A stretch of DNA of 64,000 nucleotides from Erwinia sp. S63. GTDB lineage: Bacteria; Pseudomonadota; Gammaproteobacteria; Enterobacterales; Enterobacteriaceae. Under the pieces are notes generated by a model. That model was not told the origin of the DNA, ran no database searches, and saw nothing but the letters and a program-made list of their open reading frames with translations. This document shows, one piece after another, positions 43,419 to 51,699 of this stretch; the stretch's first letter is position 1, and every line of letters starts with the position of its first letter. The position numbers and the translations under genes were made by a program. The DNA lies in contig NZ_JACVUP010000018.1 in the NCBI RefSeq assembly GCF_016625195.1, forward strand, positions 1 to 64,000, in the 5' to 3' direction.

Positions 43419-44117
43419 ATGAATAAAATCCTGTTGGTTGATGACGACCGCGAATTAACTTCGCTGCTTAAAGAACTGCTTGAGATGGAAGGTTTTGAGG
43501 TGATTGTCGCCAGCGATGGCGAGCAGGCGCTTAACATGCTGGATAACACCGTTGACTTGTTATTACTCGACGTCATGATGCCGAAGAAGAACGGTATTGA
43601 TACGTTGAAAGAACTACGACAGCAGCACCAAACCCCGGTCATTATGCTGACCGCTCGCGGTAGTGAGTTGGATCGTGTTCTCGGCCTTGAGTTGGGCGCG
43701 GATGACTATCTGCCAAAACCGTTTAATGACCGTGAACTGGTCGCGCGTATTCGGGCAATTTTGCGCCGTTCGAACTGGAGCGAACAGCAACAGCAGCATG
43801 ACAACAGTTCACCGACGCTGGAAGTAGATTGCCTGCGCCTAAACCCTGGACGCCAGGAAGCCAGCTTCGATAGCGAAACGCTGGATCTGACGGGCACTGA
43901 ATTCACTCTGCTCTATTTGCTGGCACAGCACTTAGGTCAGGTGGTTTCGCGTGAGCACCTCAGCCAGGAAGTGTTGGGTAAACGCCTGACGCCGTTTGAC
44001 CGTGCAATTGATATGCATATTTCTAACCTGCGTCGTAAATTGCCGGAACGTCGTGATGGCCACCCGTGGTTTAAAACGCTACGCGGACGCGGCTATCTGA
44101 TGGTTTCGGCATCATGA
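43419..44117 (+). CDS. cpxR: Envelope stress response regulator CpxR
   Basis: OmpR-family response regulator phosphorylated by CpxA. It has 232 aa, as in E. coli. The receiver has the acidic pair in LVDDD (residues 7-10), the phosphorylated D51 (LLLLDVMMP) and K in LPKPF. The winged-helix DNA-binding domain covers about residues 130-232, ending GRGYLMV. First gene of cpxRA; its stop overlaps the cpxA start (ATGA). Confidence 0.97.
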   Translation: MNKILLVDDDRELTSLLKELLEMEGFEVIVASDGEQALNMLDNTVDLLLLDVMMPKKNGIDTLKELRQQHQTPVIMLTARGSELDRVLGLELGADDYLPKPFNDRELVARIRAILRRSNWSEQQQQHDNSSPTLEVDCLRLNPGRQEASFDSETLDLTGTEFTLLYLLAQHLGQVVSREHLSQEVLGKRLTPFDRAIDMHISNLRRKLPERRDGHPWFKTLRGRGYLMVSAS

Positions 44118-45490
44118 TTGGAAGTTTGACTACCCGCATCTTCGCCATTTTCTGGCTCACCCTGGCTCTGGTGTTGATGCTGGTATTGATGGTGCCCAAA
44201 CTCGACTCACGCCAGATGACCGCACTGCTGGAAAGTGAGCAACGACAGGGCACCATGATTGAACAGCACGTTGAAGCTGAGTTATCGCAAGATCCTCCCA
44301 ACGACCTGATGTGGTGGCGCCGGCTGTTTCGCGCCATCGACAAATGGGCCCCACCCGGCCAACGCTTGTTATTAGTGACCAGCGAAGGCCGGGTGATCGG
44401 TGCGCAGCACAATGAAATGCAGGTGATTCGTAATTTTATCGGCCAGTCTGATAACGCCGATCATCCGCAGAAGAAAAAGTATGGTCGTGTGGAGATGGTG
44501 GGCCCCTTTGCCGTTCAAGATGGTGAAGATAACTACCAGCTCTACCTGATTCGCCCCGCCACCAGTTCACAACTCGATTTCGTCAATCTGCTGTTTGACC
44601 GTCCGTTATTACTGCTGATTGTCACCATGTTGATTAGCTCGCCGCTGCTGTTATGGCTGGCGTGGAGCCTGGCACGCCCAGCTCGCAAGCTTAAACATGC
44701 GGCTGATGAAGTGGCGAGCGGTAATTTGCGTCAGCATCCTGAACTGGAATCCGGGCCACAGGAGTTCCTGGCGGCAGGTTCGAGTTTCAACCAGATGGTG
44801 AGCGCGCTAGAACGCATGATGACCGCACAGCAGCGTCTTTTGTCGGATATCAGCCATGAATTACGCACGCCACTGACACGTTTGCAGTTGGCAACCGCCT
44901 TGCTGCGTCGGCGTAATGGCGAAGGCAAAGAACTGCAGCGTATCGAAACGGAAGCCCAGCGGCTTGATGGCATGATTAACGATTTGCTGGTGCTCTCACG
45001 TACTCAGCACAAAAACGCGTTAGTCAGTGAAGCGATGAAAGCCAACCACCTGTGGAATGGCGTGCTGGAAGATGCCAGGTTCGAGGCGGAACAGATGGGT
45101 AAGACTATGGACGTGCCTTATCCGCCCGGGCCATGGCCTCTTTACGGCAACCCGCATGCGCTGGAGAGCGCGCTGGAGAACATCGTGCGCAATGCGCTGC
45201 GTTATTCTCACACGCATATTAGCGTGAGTTTTTCGGTGGATATCCAGGGCATTACCGTTCACGTTGATGACGATGGCCCAGGCGTTAGCGCTGAAGATCG
45301 CGAGCAGATTTTCCGCCCCTTCTACCGCACTGATGAAGCACGCGACCGTGAATCTGGTGGCACCGGTCTTGGACTGGCGATTGTGGAAACGGCCGTACAG
45401 CAGCATCGCGGTTGGGTGAAAGCCGATGACAGTCCATTAGGCGGTCTGCGGCTCACGCTATGGTTGCCGCTGTACTCCGCTCGTCAATAA
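44114..45490 (+). CDS. cpxA: Envelope stress sensor histidine kinase CpxA
   Basis: Inner-membrane kinase that senses misfolded envelope proteins. The 458-aa protein (E. coli 457) has membrane segments at about residues 7-28 and 165-185 with a periplasmic domain between. A HAMP domain follows, then the phospho-acceptor His in SDISHELRTPLTRL (about 249), the N box ENIVRNALRYS, and the G boxes DDGPGV and GGTGLGLAI. Start overlaps cpxR by 4 bp. Confidence 0.97.
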   Translation: MIGSLTTRIFAIFWLTLALVLMLVLMVPKLDSRQMTALLESEQRQGTMIEQHVEAELSQDPPNDLMWWRRLFRAIDKWAPPGQRLLLVTSEGRVIGAQHNEMQVIRNFIGQSDNADHPQKKKYGRVEMVGPFAVQDGEDNYQLYLIRPATSSQLDFVNLLFDRPLLLLIVTMLISSPLLLWLAWSLARPARKLKHAADEVASGNLRQHPELESGPQEFLAAGSSFNQMVSALERMMTAQQRLLSDISHELRTPLTRLQLATALLRRRNGEGKELQRIETEAQRLDGMINDLLVLSRTQHKNALVSEAMKANHLWNGVLEDARFEAEQMGKTMDVPYPPGPWPLYGNPHALESALENIVRNALRYSHTHISVSFSVDIQGITVHVDDDGPGVSAEDREQIFRPFYRTDEARDRESGGTGLGLAIVETAVQQHRGWVKADDSPLGGLRLTLWLPLYSARQ

Positions 45491-45525
45491 TTTGCTATGC
45501 TTCGGCCCTCGTTTCCGGGGGCCTT

Positions 45526-45999
45526 ATGCTGAACATCGTTTTATTTGAACCTGAAATCCCGCCAAATACTGGCAATATCATCCGCTTGTGTGCGAATACT
45601 GGCTTCCAGTTGCATCTGATTGAGCCGCTGGGCTTTGCCTGGGATGACAAGCGTCTGCGCCGCGCCGGGCTCGATTACCACGAATATACCTCGCTAAAAA
45701 AACACGCCAGTTACGCCGCGTTTATCGAGTCTGAAGCGCCACAGCGTCTGTTTGCACTCACCACCAAAGGTACGCCTGCCCACAGTGCGGTGAGCTATCA
45801 GAAAGGGGATTATTTGATATTTGGCCCCGAGAGCCGTGGCCTGCCGGCAGAGATACTTAATGCATTGCCTGCAGAGCAGAAGATTCGCATCCCAATGATG
45901 GCGGAAAGTCGCAGTATGAATCTGTCGAATGCGGTATCAGTTGTGGTGTACGAAGCGTGGCGCCAGCTTGATTATGCTGGCGCACTGATTAAGAGCTAA
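45526..45999 (+). CDS. trmL: tRNA (cytidine/uridine-34-2'-O)-methyltransferase TrmL
   Basis: SPOUT-family enzyme that methylates the wobble ribose of leucine tRNAs. The start at 45526 gives 157 aa, as in E. coli. The deep-knot SAM motifs FGPESRGLP (about 99-107), IRIPM and SMNLSNAVSVVVYE (about 128-141) are complete. An in-frame ATG at 45460 lies inside cpxA and is rejected. Its last 4 bp overlap convergent cysE. Confidence 0.95.
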   Translation: MLNIVLFEPEIPPNTGNIIRLCANTGFQLHLIEPLGFAWDDKRLRRAGLDYHEYTSLKKHASYAAFIESEAPQRLFALTTKGTPAHSAVSYQKGDYLIFGPESRGLPAEILNALPAEQKIRIPMMAESRSMNLSNAVSVVVYEAWRQLDYAGALIKS

Positions 46000-46811
46000 A
46001 TCCCGTCGCCGTACTCAAAGCCCGCGCCGTTAAAGAGCTGATCCATATCCATTGACGGTTTATCACTGGTGGGCTTGCCAACAATGCGTGCTGGTACACC
46101 GGCTGCCGTGGTATGCGGCGGCACCGGTTGGAGTACCACCGAACCCGCACCAATTTTTGCGCCACGCCCGACTTCAATGTTGCCGAGAATCTTGGCACCT
46201 GCGCCAATCATCACACCTTCACGGATTTTCGGATGGCGATCACCGCTGGTTTTTCCGGTACCGCCAAGCGTTACTGACTGCAAAATCGACACGTCATTTT
46301 CCACTACGGCTGTTTCACCAATCACGATACCGGTGGCATGATCGAGCATGATGCCGCGACCAATGCGGGCAGCCGGATGAATATCCACAGCGAAGGAGAC
46401 GGAGATTTCGTTTTGAAGATAGACAGCCAGTGCACGACGGCCCTCTTTCCAGAGCCAGTGACCGATGCGATACGCCTGCAATGCATGGAAGCCTTTCAGG
46501 TACAGCAATGGCGTTGAATATTTATCAACGGCAGGATCGCGCTGGCGCACGGCCTGAATATCGTACGCCGCAGACACAATCATCTCTGGATCTTCGCGAT
46601 ACGCTTCTTCTACGATTTCACGTACCGCAATGGCCGGCATAATCGGGTTGGCGAGTTTATTCGCCAGCATATAGCTCAGTGCGCTGCCAAGATTTTCGTG
46701 CTTGAGTAAAGTCGCGTGATAAAAGCTGGCCAGCATGGGTTCACAATCAGCCAGCGCTCTGGCTTCAGCTTTGATGTTGTTCCAGACCAGTTCTAACTCT
46801 TCTGACGACAT
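45996..46811 (-). CDS. cysE: Serine acetyltransferase CysE
   Basis: First committed step of cysteine synthesis: makes O-acetylserine. The start at 46811 gives 271 aa (E. coli 273). The N-terminal helical domain is followed by a left-handed beta helix (hexapeptide repeats, about residues 140-245), with the active-site DIHPAARIGRGIMLDHATG and the His in GGTGK-GDRHPKI. The C terminus GDGI ends in the Ile that inserts into CysK. A terminator lies between gpsA and this gene. Confidence 0.96.
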   Translation of the reverse strand: MSSEELELVWNNIKAEARALADCEPMLASFYHATLLKHENLGSALSYMLANKLANPIMPAIAVREIVEEAYREDPEMIVSAAYDIQAVRQRDPAVDKYSTPLLYLKGFHALQAYRIGHWLWKEGRRALAVYLQNEISVSFAVDIHPAARIGRGIMLDHATGIVIGETAVVENDVSILQSVTLGGTGKTSGDRHPKIREGVMIGAGAKILGNIEVGRGAKIGAGSVVLQPVPPHTTAAGVPARIVGKPTSDKPSMDMDQLFNGAGFEYGDGI

Positions 46812-46828
46812 TGCTCTGTGCTCCCGAT

Positions 46829-46851
46829 AAAAAAAGCGCCTGAGAGGCGCT
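46829..46851 (-). terminator. Terminator between gpsA and cysE
   Basis: On the minus strand AGCGCC/GGCGCT pair around a 5-nt loop, followed by seven T residues, 28 bp after the gpsA stop and only 17 bp before the cysE start. The cysE ribosome site GGGAG follows the T run at once. Confidence 0.82.
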
Positions 46852-46878
46852 GCAGGTGATTTAGCTGAGCATCCTGCT

Positions 46879-47898
46879 TCAGCTTTGGCTGTTTTCGTCC
46901 TTCCTTGCACGGCCAAGTAAACTCAATGCTGCCTCTCGCGCCGATTTTTCGCAATACAGTACCTGATAAATCTGCTCGGTTATCGGCATTTCAACACCCA
47001 TTCTCGCAGCCAATGCTTTGACTTCTTTGGTGTTTCGGTAACCTTCTACAACTTGTCCGATAATGCGCTGCGCCTCATCAACGCTCTCGCCTTGTCCCAG
47101 CATCATGCCAAAACGACGATTGCGGGATTGATTATCGGTACAGGTCAGCACTAAATCGCCCAGCCCCGCCATGCCCATAAAGGTGGTTGGATCGGCTCCA
47201 AGAGCGGCGCCAAGGCGACTCATCTCCGTCAGCCCACGGGTAATCAGCGCGGTTCGAGCGTTAGCACCAAAACCAATTCCATCGGAAATGCCGGCACCAA
47301 TCGCAATCACGTTTTTCACCGCGCCACCCAATTGCACGCCGATGAAGTCCGGATTGTTATAAACGCGGAAACTTTTACCGCAGTGCAGTTTTTGCTGCAG
47401 ATCTTCAGCGAACTGCGCATCAGTGGCCGCCAGCGCTATCGCTGTAGGCATGCCCGCTGCAAGTTCTTTCGCGAAAGTTGGGCCGGAAACCACGGCCAGC
47501 GGTATTTGATCGCCAAGGATTTCACGCGCAACATCCTGCAAAAGACGGCCAGTCTCTTTTTCGAGACCTTTGGTTGCCCAGACAATACGTGAGTCAGCAC
47601 GCAGATGCGGCTTCAACTGGGTGAGAACGTCGCCAAATACGTGGCTAGGCACCACCACCAACAGATCGCGGCTGGCATTCACCACCGTTGCCAAATCGGC
47701 TTCGGGAACAAGATTGTCAGGGAAAGGTACATCAGGCAGGAAAGCGGCATTACATCGGTCAGCCTGGAGCTGCGCCACGCTTTGCGGATTGTGGCCCCAG
47801 AGCAGAACCGGATGGCCGTTACGGGCCAGCGTAATGGCCAAAGCGGTGCCGTACGAGCCGGCACCGATGACGCTAATCGAAGCGTTGAGTGTAGTCAT
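46879..47898 (-). CDS. gpsA: Glycerol-3-phosphate dehydrogenase [NAD(P)+] GpsA
   Basis: Makes sn-glycerol 3-phosphate from dihydroxyacetone phosphate for phospholipid synthesis. It has 339 aa, equal to E. coli. The dinucleotide loop VIGAGSYGTAL is at residues 11-21; the catalytic Lys is in GAVKNVIAIGAG (about 195). Its ATG shares one base with the secB stop (TGATG), so translation is probably coupled. Confidence 0.97.
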   Translation of the reverse strand: MTTLNASISVIGAGSYGTALAITLARNGHPVLLWGHNPQSVAQLQADRCNAAFLPDVPFPDNLVPEADLATVVNASRDLLVVVPSHVFGDVLTQLKPHLRADSRIVWATKGLEKETGRLLQDVAREILGDQIPLAVVSGPTFAKELAAGMPTAIALAATDAQFAEDLQQKLHCGKSFRVYNNPDFIGVQLGGAVKNVIAIGAGISDGIGFGANARTALITRGLTEMSRLGAALGADPTTFMGMAGLGDLVLTCTDNQSRNRRFGMMLGQGESVDEAQRIIGQVVEGYRNTKEVKALAARMGVEMPITEQIYQVLYCEKSAREAALSLLGRARKDENSQS

Positions 47899-48362
47899 CA
47901 GGCATCCTGACGTGGCGCTTCGCCTTCACCTTGCTGCTGCAGATAGTTCATGAACAGGGCATCAAAGTTAACTGGCGCCAGATTGAGCTGCGGGAAAGTA
48001 CCACGAGACACAAGGCTGGTGATGCATTCACGTGCATACGGGAACAGAATGTTCGGGCAGTATGCACCGAGGCAATGAGCCATCTGAGTGCCTTCGATAC
48101 CGCCGATAGTGAAGATACCTGCCTGCTGAACTTCGCACAGGAATGCGGTGTCTTCGCCAACGGTTGCTGTCACGGTAACGCGCAGAACAACTTCATAGAC
48201 TTCATCAGCCAGCTGAGATGAAGCGGTGTCCAGATCCAGTTTCACTTCCGGTTCCCACTCTTTCTGGAAAACCTGAGGTGCATTTGGCGCTTCGTAAGAA
48301 ACGTCTTTGGTGTAAACACGTTGAATCTGGAACTGCATTTCGTTTGTGCTATGTTCTGACAT
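47898..48362 (-). CDS. secB: Protein-export chaperone SecB
   Basis: Tetrameric cytoplasmic chaperone that keeps exported proteins unfolded and hands them to SecA. It has 154 aa (E. coli 155), with conserved FQIQRVYTKDVSYEAPNAP near the start and HCLGAYCPNILFPYARE at about residue 95. Third gene of yibN-grxC-secB-gpsA. Confidence 0.96.
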   Translation of the reverse strand: MSEHSTNEMQFQIQRVYTKDVSYEAPNAPQVFQKEWEPEVKLDLDTASSQLADEVYEVVLRVTVTATVGEDTAFLCEVQQAGIFTIGGIEGTQMAHCLGAYCPNILFPYARECITSLVSRGTFPQLNLAPVNFDALFMNYLQQQGEGEAPRQDA

Positions 48363-48401
48363 GTTACTAAATCCTGTGAGTTAAATTGTCTGACCGAAAA
48401 A

Positions 48402-48656
48402 TTATGCCTGGAGTAAGGGATCCAGTCCCTGACGCCCATCCAGCGCGTAAAGATCGTCACAGCCACCAATGTGCTGCGCATCAATAAAAATCTGTGGAAC
48501 TGTCGTACGGCCGCTTCGCTGAATCATCTCTTCACGTTTCGCCGTGTCCCCATCAATGGGAATCTCCTGGAACGATACGCCTTTCTGATCCAATAACGCT
48601 TTTGCCCGGTGGCAATAAGGGCATGTAACTTTGGTGTAAATCTCAACATTAGCCAT
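48402..48656 (-). CDS. grxC: Glutaredoxin 3, GrxC
   Basis: Dithiol glutaredoxin that uses glutathione to reduce disulfides. It has 84 aa (E. coli 83), with the CPYC active site at residues 12-15 and the glutathione-binding TVPQIFID and GGCDDL motifs. It lies 17 bp after yibN and 39 bp before secB. Confidence 0.96.
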   Translation of the reverse strand: MANVEIYTKVTCPYCHRAKALLDQKGVSFQEIPIDGDTAKREEMIQRSGRTTVPQIFIDAQHIGGCDDLYALDGRQGLDPLLQA

Positions 48657-48673
48657 GCAGTTACCTCTGAGAA

Positions 48674-49105
48674 TTATTTACCGCGTACCAGTGGCAGATT
48701 CTCACCACTCCAGCCACTCACGCCATCTTTCAGCACGGAAACTTTTTCAAAACCTTCAGCGCTCAATTTAGCGGCTGATTCACCCGCGCTCTGGCCGGTG
48801 GCACATACCACAATTATGGGCTGCGACTTGTGCTTTTCCAGTTCGGCAAAGCTACCTTTTTTGATATCAGCCGCTGCAATATTTACCGCACCTGAAATGT
48901 GCCCTTTGCGATAATCATCGCGCGAACGCACGTCTACAACCACCGCATCCTCTTTGTTAATCAGGTGGGTTGCTTCGCCACGGCTGATCGTTTTTACCTT
49001 AGAGAACATTCCTTTAACGGTGGTCACAATCACCAGAACGAGTAAAACAACCCATGCCAGACTAAGGATGGTGTGATTGCTTGCAAACTGCATAATTTCT
49101 TGCAT
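48674..49105 (-). CDS. yibN: Membrane-anchored rhodanese-like protein YibN
   Basis: Single rhodanese domain behind one N-terminal membrane segment (about residues 10-30). It has 143 aa, as in E. coli. The likely catalytic Cys lies in VVCATGQSAG, and the domain has VVDVRSRDDYRKGHISGAVN. Its physiological sulfur acceptor is not evident from the sequence. First gene of the yibN-grxC-secB-gpsA group; gpmI, divergent from it in E. coli, is missing here. Confidence 0.93.
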   Translation of the reverse strand: MQEIMQFASNHTILSLAWVVLLVLVIVTTVKGMFSKVKTISRGEATHLINKEDAVVVDVRSRDDYRKGHISGAVNIAAADIKKGSFAELEKHKSQPIIVVCATGQSAGESAAKLSAEGFEKVSVLKDGVSGWSGENLPLVRGK

Positions 49106-49354
49106 GAGGGGTAACGACTCCAGACCGGGCTAATAAGCTAAAACAAGGGTTCTGAGTATACCTGCGCCACTTCGCATGTACAGTCGCGAAGCGGGCAGAG
49201 TTACGATTTGTGCGTCATTTTCCAAAAAAAGTGTTCTAATCGCAAAATTGAGTCAAAGATTATGCCGGTAAGCTCGGCACCGACATCTTTCGTAAAGCAA
49301 AACCCGCCCGGGATAACTGGTAAGCGGCTGTTCATCGTGGAATAATTATCGACT

Positions 49355-50656
49355 ATGAAGGGAAAAGCGACCGTTACACACACAAGGACCCGTCACAACG
49401 GCCCAGCGCATCCGTTGTTATTTCGCTGGTCCGAAATCTCCCTGAGCTTGCTCTGCGCGGGCGCGCTGTTGTTGCCCGTTTGCGCCCACAGTGCGGATGA
49501 CAGTAAAACCCAGCTCAAGTCCATTCAGCAGGATATTGCTGATAAAGAGAAAAGCGTTAAAGCGCAGAAATTACAGCGCAGCAAACTTCTCGATCAACTG
49601 CAAAGTCAGGAAAAAGTGATTGCGCAAGCCAGCCGACAGCTACGGGAAACGCGCAATAGTTTGAGCGCGCTCGACGGCGAAATTACGCAAATCACCACCT
49701 CCATCTCTCGTCTGGAAAAACAGCAGGCGCAGCAGGAAAAACTGCTGGCTCAGCAATTGGATGCGGCGTTCCGACAAGGCCAGCACAATGGTTTACAGCT
49801 GCTGCTGGGCGGGGAGGAAGCACAGCGCAGTGAACGCATTCTTGCCTATTTCGGCTACCTTAATGCGGCACGCCAGAAAAACATCGACGATCTCAAACAA
49901 ACTCAGCAGCAACTGGCTGAGCAGCGTCAGGCATTGCAAGGGAAACAGGAACAGCAAAAATCTCTGTTAGCCCAGCAGCAGTCGCAGCAGGCCAAACTGG
50001 AAACCGCCAGTGCGGCACGCAAGAAAACCCTGACGGTACTGGAAAGCTCGCTGGAAAAAGACCAGGCCGATTTGGTTGAGATGCGGGAAAACGAAAGCCG
50101 TCTGCAGGATAAAATTGCTAAAGCCGAACGCGAGGCGCGTGAGCGTGCAGAGCGCGAAGCACGTGAGGCGGAAAAAGTACGCCAGCGTCAGGCGCAGGCG
50201 AAAGCCAAAGGATCAAGTTATCAACCCACACAAAGCGAACGTGAGTTGATGGCGCGTACCGGTGGCCTCGGTAAGCCTGGTGGGCAAGCCGTGTGGCCGG
50301 TGAATGGACGTATTGAACACCGCTTCGGTGAATCCATGCAGGGTGAACTGCGCTGGAAAGGTTTGGTGATTGATGCACCAGAAGGCACCGAAGTGAAAGC
50401 CATCGCCGATGGACGCGTACTGATGGCCGACTGGCTGCAAGGCTACGGTCTGGTTGTGGTATTGGAACATGGTAAAGGCGACATGAGTCTTTATGGCTAC
50501 AACCAAAGTGCGCTGGTGAGCGTGGGTACTCAGGTGAAGGCAGGACAGCCTATCGCCCTTGTGGGTACCAGTGGCGGCCGCGGCACGCCTTCGCTCTACT
50601 TTGAAATCCGACGTCAGGGACAGGCCGTCAATCCACTACCGTGGTTAGGAAGATAA
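49355..50656 (+). CDS. envC: Murein hydrolase activator EnvC
   Basis: Periplasmic factor that activates amidases AmiA and AmiB at the division site. The 433-aa protein has a signal peptide (about residues 22-47), a long coiled coil (about 50-285, rich in Gln, Lys and Glu), and a C-terminal LytM domain. The LytM domain lacks the metal ligands of true peptidases, as in E. coli EnvC (WPVNGRIEHRFGE, YGYNQSALV). A start about 8-14 codons downstream would match the 419-aa E. coli form, but no better start codon is visible. Confidence 0.94.
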   Translation: MKGKATVTHTRTRHNGPAHPLLFRWSEISLSLLCAGALLLPVCAHSADDSKTQLKSIQQDIADKEKSVKAQKLQRSKLLDQLQSQEKVIAQASRQLRETRNSLSALDGEITQITTSISRLEKQQAQQEKLLAQQLDAAFRQGQHNGLQLLLGGEEAQRSERILAYFGYLNAARQKNIDDLKQTQQQLAEQRQALQGKQEQQKSLLAQQQSQQAKLETASAARKKTLTVLESSLEKDQADLVEMRENESRLQDKIAKAEREARERAEREAREAEKVRQRQAQAKAKGSSYQPTQSERELMARTGGLGKPGGQAVWPVNGRIEHRFGESMQGELRWKGLVIDAPEGTEVKAIADGRVLMADWLQGYGLVVVLEHGKGDMSLYGYNQSALVSVGTQVKAGQPIALVGTSGGRGTPSLYFEIRRQGQAVNPLPWLGR

Positions 50657-51559
50657 GTGTTGTTTCAGCCTCAAAAGCTCTCAATCGCGCTCTGCGCACT
50701 GTTTTTCACACTTTCGGCTCAGGCAGGCAAACTCTCAATCGTCATTGATGACTTCGGTTATCGTCCGGTTGAAGAGAATAAAGTGCTGCAAATGCCCGCC
50801 GCGATTTCGGTCGCTGTGCTGCCGAATGCACCTCATGCTCGTGAGATGGCGACAAAAGCACATCAGGGCGGCCATGAGGTGTTGATTCACTTGCCAATGG
50901 CACCGCTCAGTAAGCAGCCGCTGGAAAAAGATACCTTAACCCCAGAGATGAGCAGCGAAGAGATCGCTCGCATTGTTCGGGATGCCTCGGGTAAAGTGCC
51001 CTTCGCCGTAGGTTTGAACAACCATATGGGCAGCAAAATGACCTCCAGCCTGCCTGGCATGCAGAAAGTGATGCAGGTGCTAAATCAGTACAATTACTAC
51101 TTTCTCGATAGCATGACGATTGGCAATAGCCAGTCTATTCCAGCGGCACAAGGTACGCATGTAAAGGTGCTGAAACGCCGGGTATTCCTTGACGATAGTC
51201 AGAATGAGGCATCGATTCGCGAGCAGTTTAGCCGTGCCGTAAAACTGGCACAGCGCGATGGTTATGCCATTGCGATTGGCCATCCGCACCCCACTACCGT
51301 CCGTGTGCTGCAACAGATGCTTCCATCGCTGCCGAGCGATATTACGCTGGTACGTCCAAGCCAGTTGCTGAATGAGCCTATGCATCAGGGTAAAATTCCG
51401 ATGACAACCGATAAATCTCCAGCGCCGAAGTTCCGTGCTCCGGGAGTGTGTAAAGTCAGTAAACCACTGCCGCCAGTGCCGCAAAGTAGAGCAGTCGGGG
51501 TGTTAAGAGAAAGTATTTCGAATAGCTTCATTTTACATCAGCTTAACCAACTATTTTAA
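50657..51559 (+). CDS. yibQ: Divergent polysaccharide deacetylase-family protein YibQ
   Basis: Exported protein of the divergent polysaccharide deacetylase family (DUF610); function not established. It has 300 aa, with a signal peptide (residues 1-22, ending AQA) and the family blocks IVIDDFGYR, VLIHLPMAP, NNHMGSKMT and AIGHPHP. The start is GTG, directly after the envC stop with no gap, so it depends on envC translation. The last 20 residues are AT-rich, where the neighbouring LPS region begins. Confidence 0.9.
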   Translation: MLFQPQKLSIALCALFFTLSAQAGKLSIVIDDFGYRPVEENKVLQMPAAISVAVLPNAPHAREMATKAHQGGHEVLIHLPMAPLSKQPLEKDTLTPEMSSEEIARIVRDASGKVPFAVGLNNHMGSKMTSSLPGMQKVMQVLNQYNYYFLDSMTIGNSQSIPAAQGTHVKVLKRRVFLDDSQNEASIREQFSRAVKLAQRDGYAIAIGHPHPTTVRVLQQMLPSLPSDITLVRPSQLLNEPMHQGKIPMTTDKSPAPKFRAPGVCKVSKPLPPVPQSRAVGVLRESISNSFILHQLNQLF

Positions 51560-51569
51560 TTCTCACTAT

Positions 51570-51600
51570 CGCCCAGTTTCGTTATGCTGGGCGTCTGTTT
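51570..51600 (+). terminator. Terminator of envC-yibQ
   Basis: Stem CGCCCAG/CTGGGCG with a 10-nt loop, then TCTGTTTT, 10 bp after the yibQ stop. It marks the border with the AT-rich LPS block. Confidence 0.78.
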
Positions 51601-51699
51601 TGTCCGTAAATATCCACTAGAAGAATGAAACCAATAAATATATCAAGTGTCTTAAATGCGGAATTTTGAAAACATTAATGATGATAGAATGGGTTTGTG

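Noticed and set aside
49201..49383. 60-codon minus-strand frame between yibN and envC, examined as a gpmI remnant
   Set aside because: The translation has no resemblance to phosphoglycerate mutase and overlaps the envC start.
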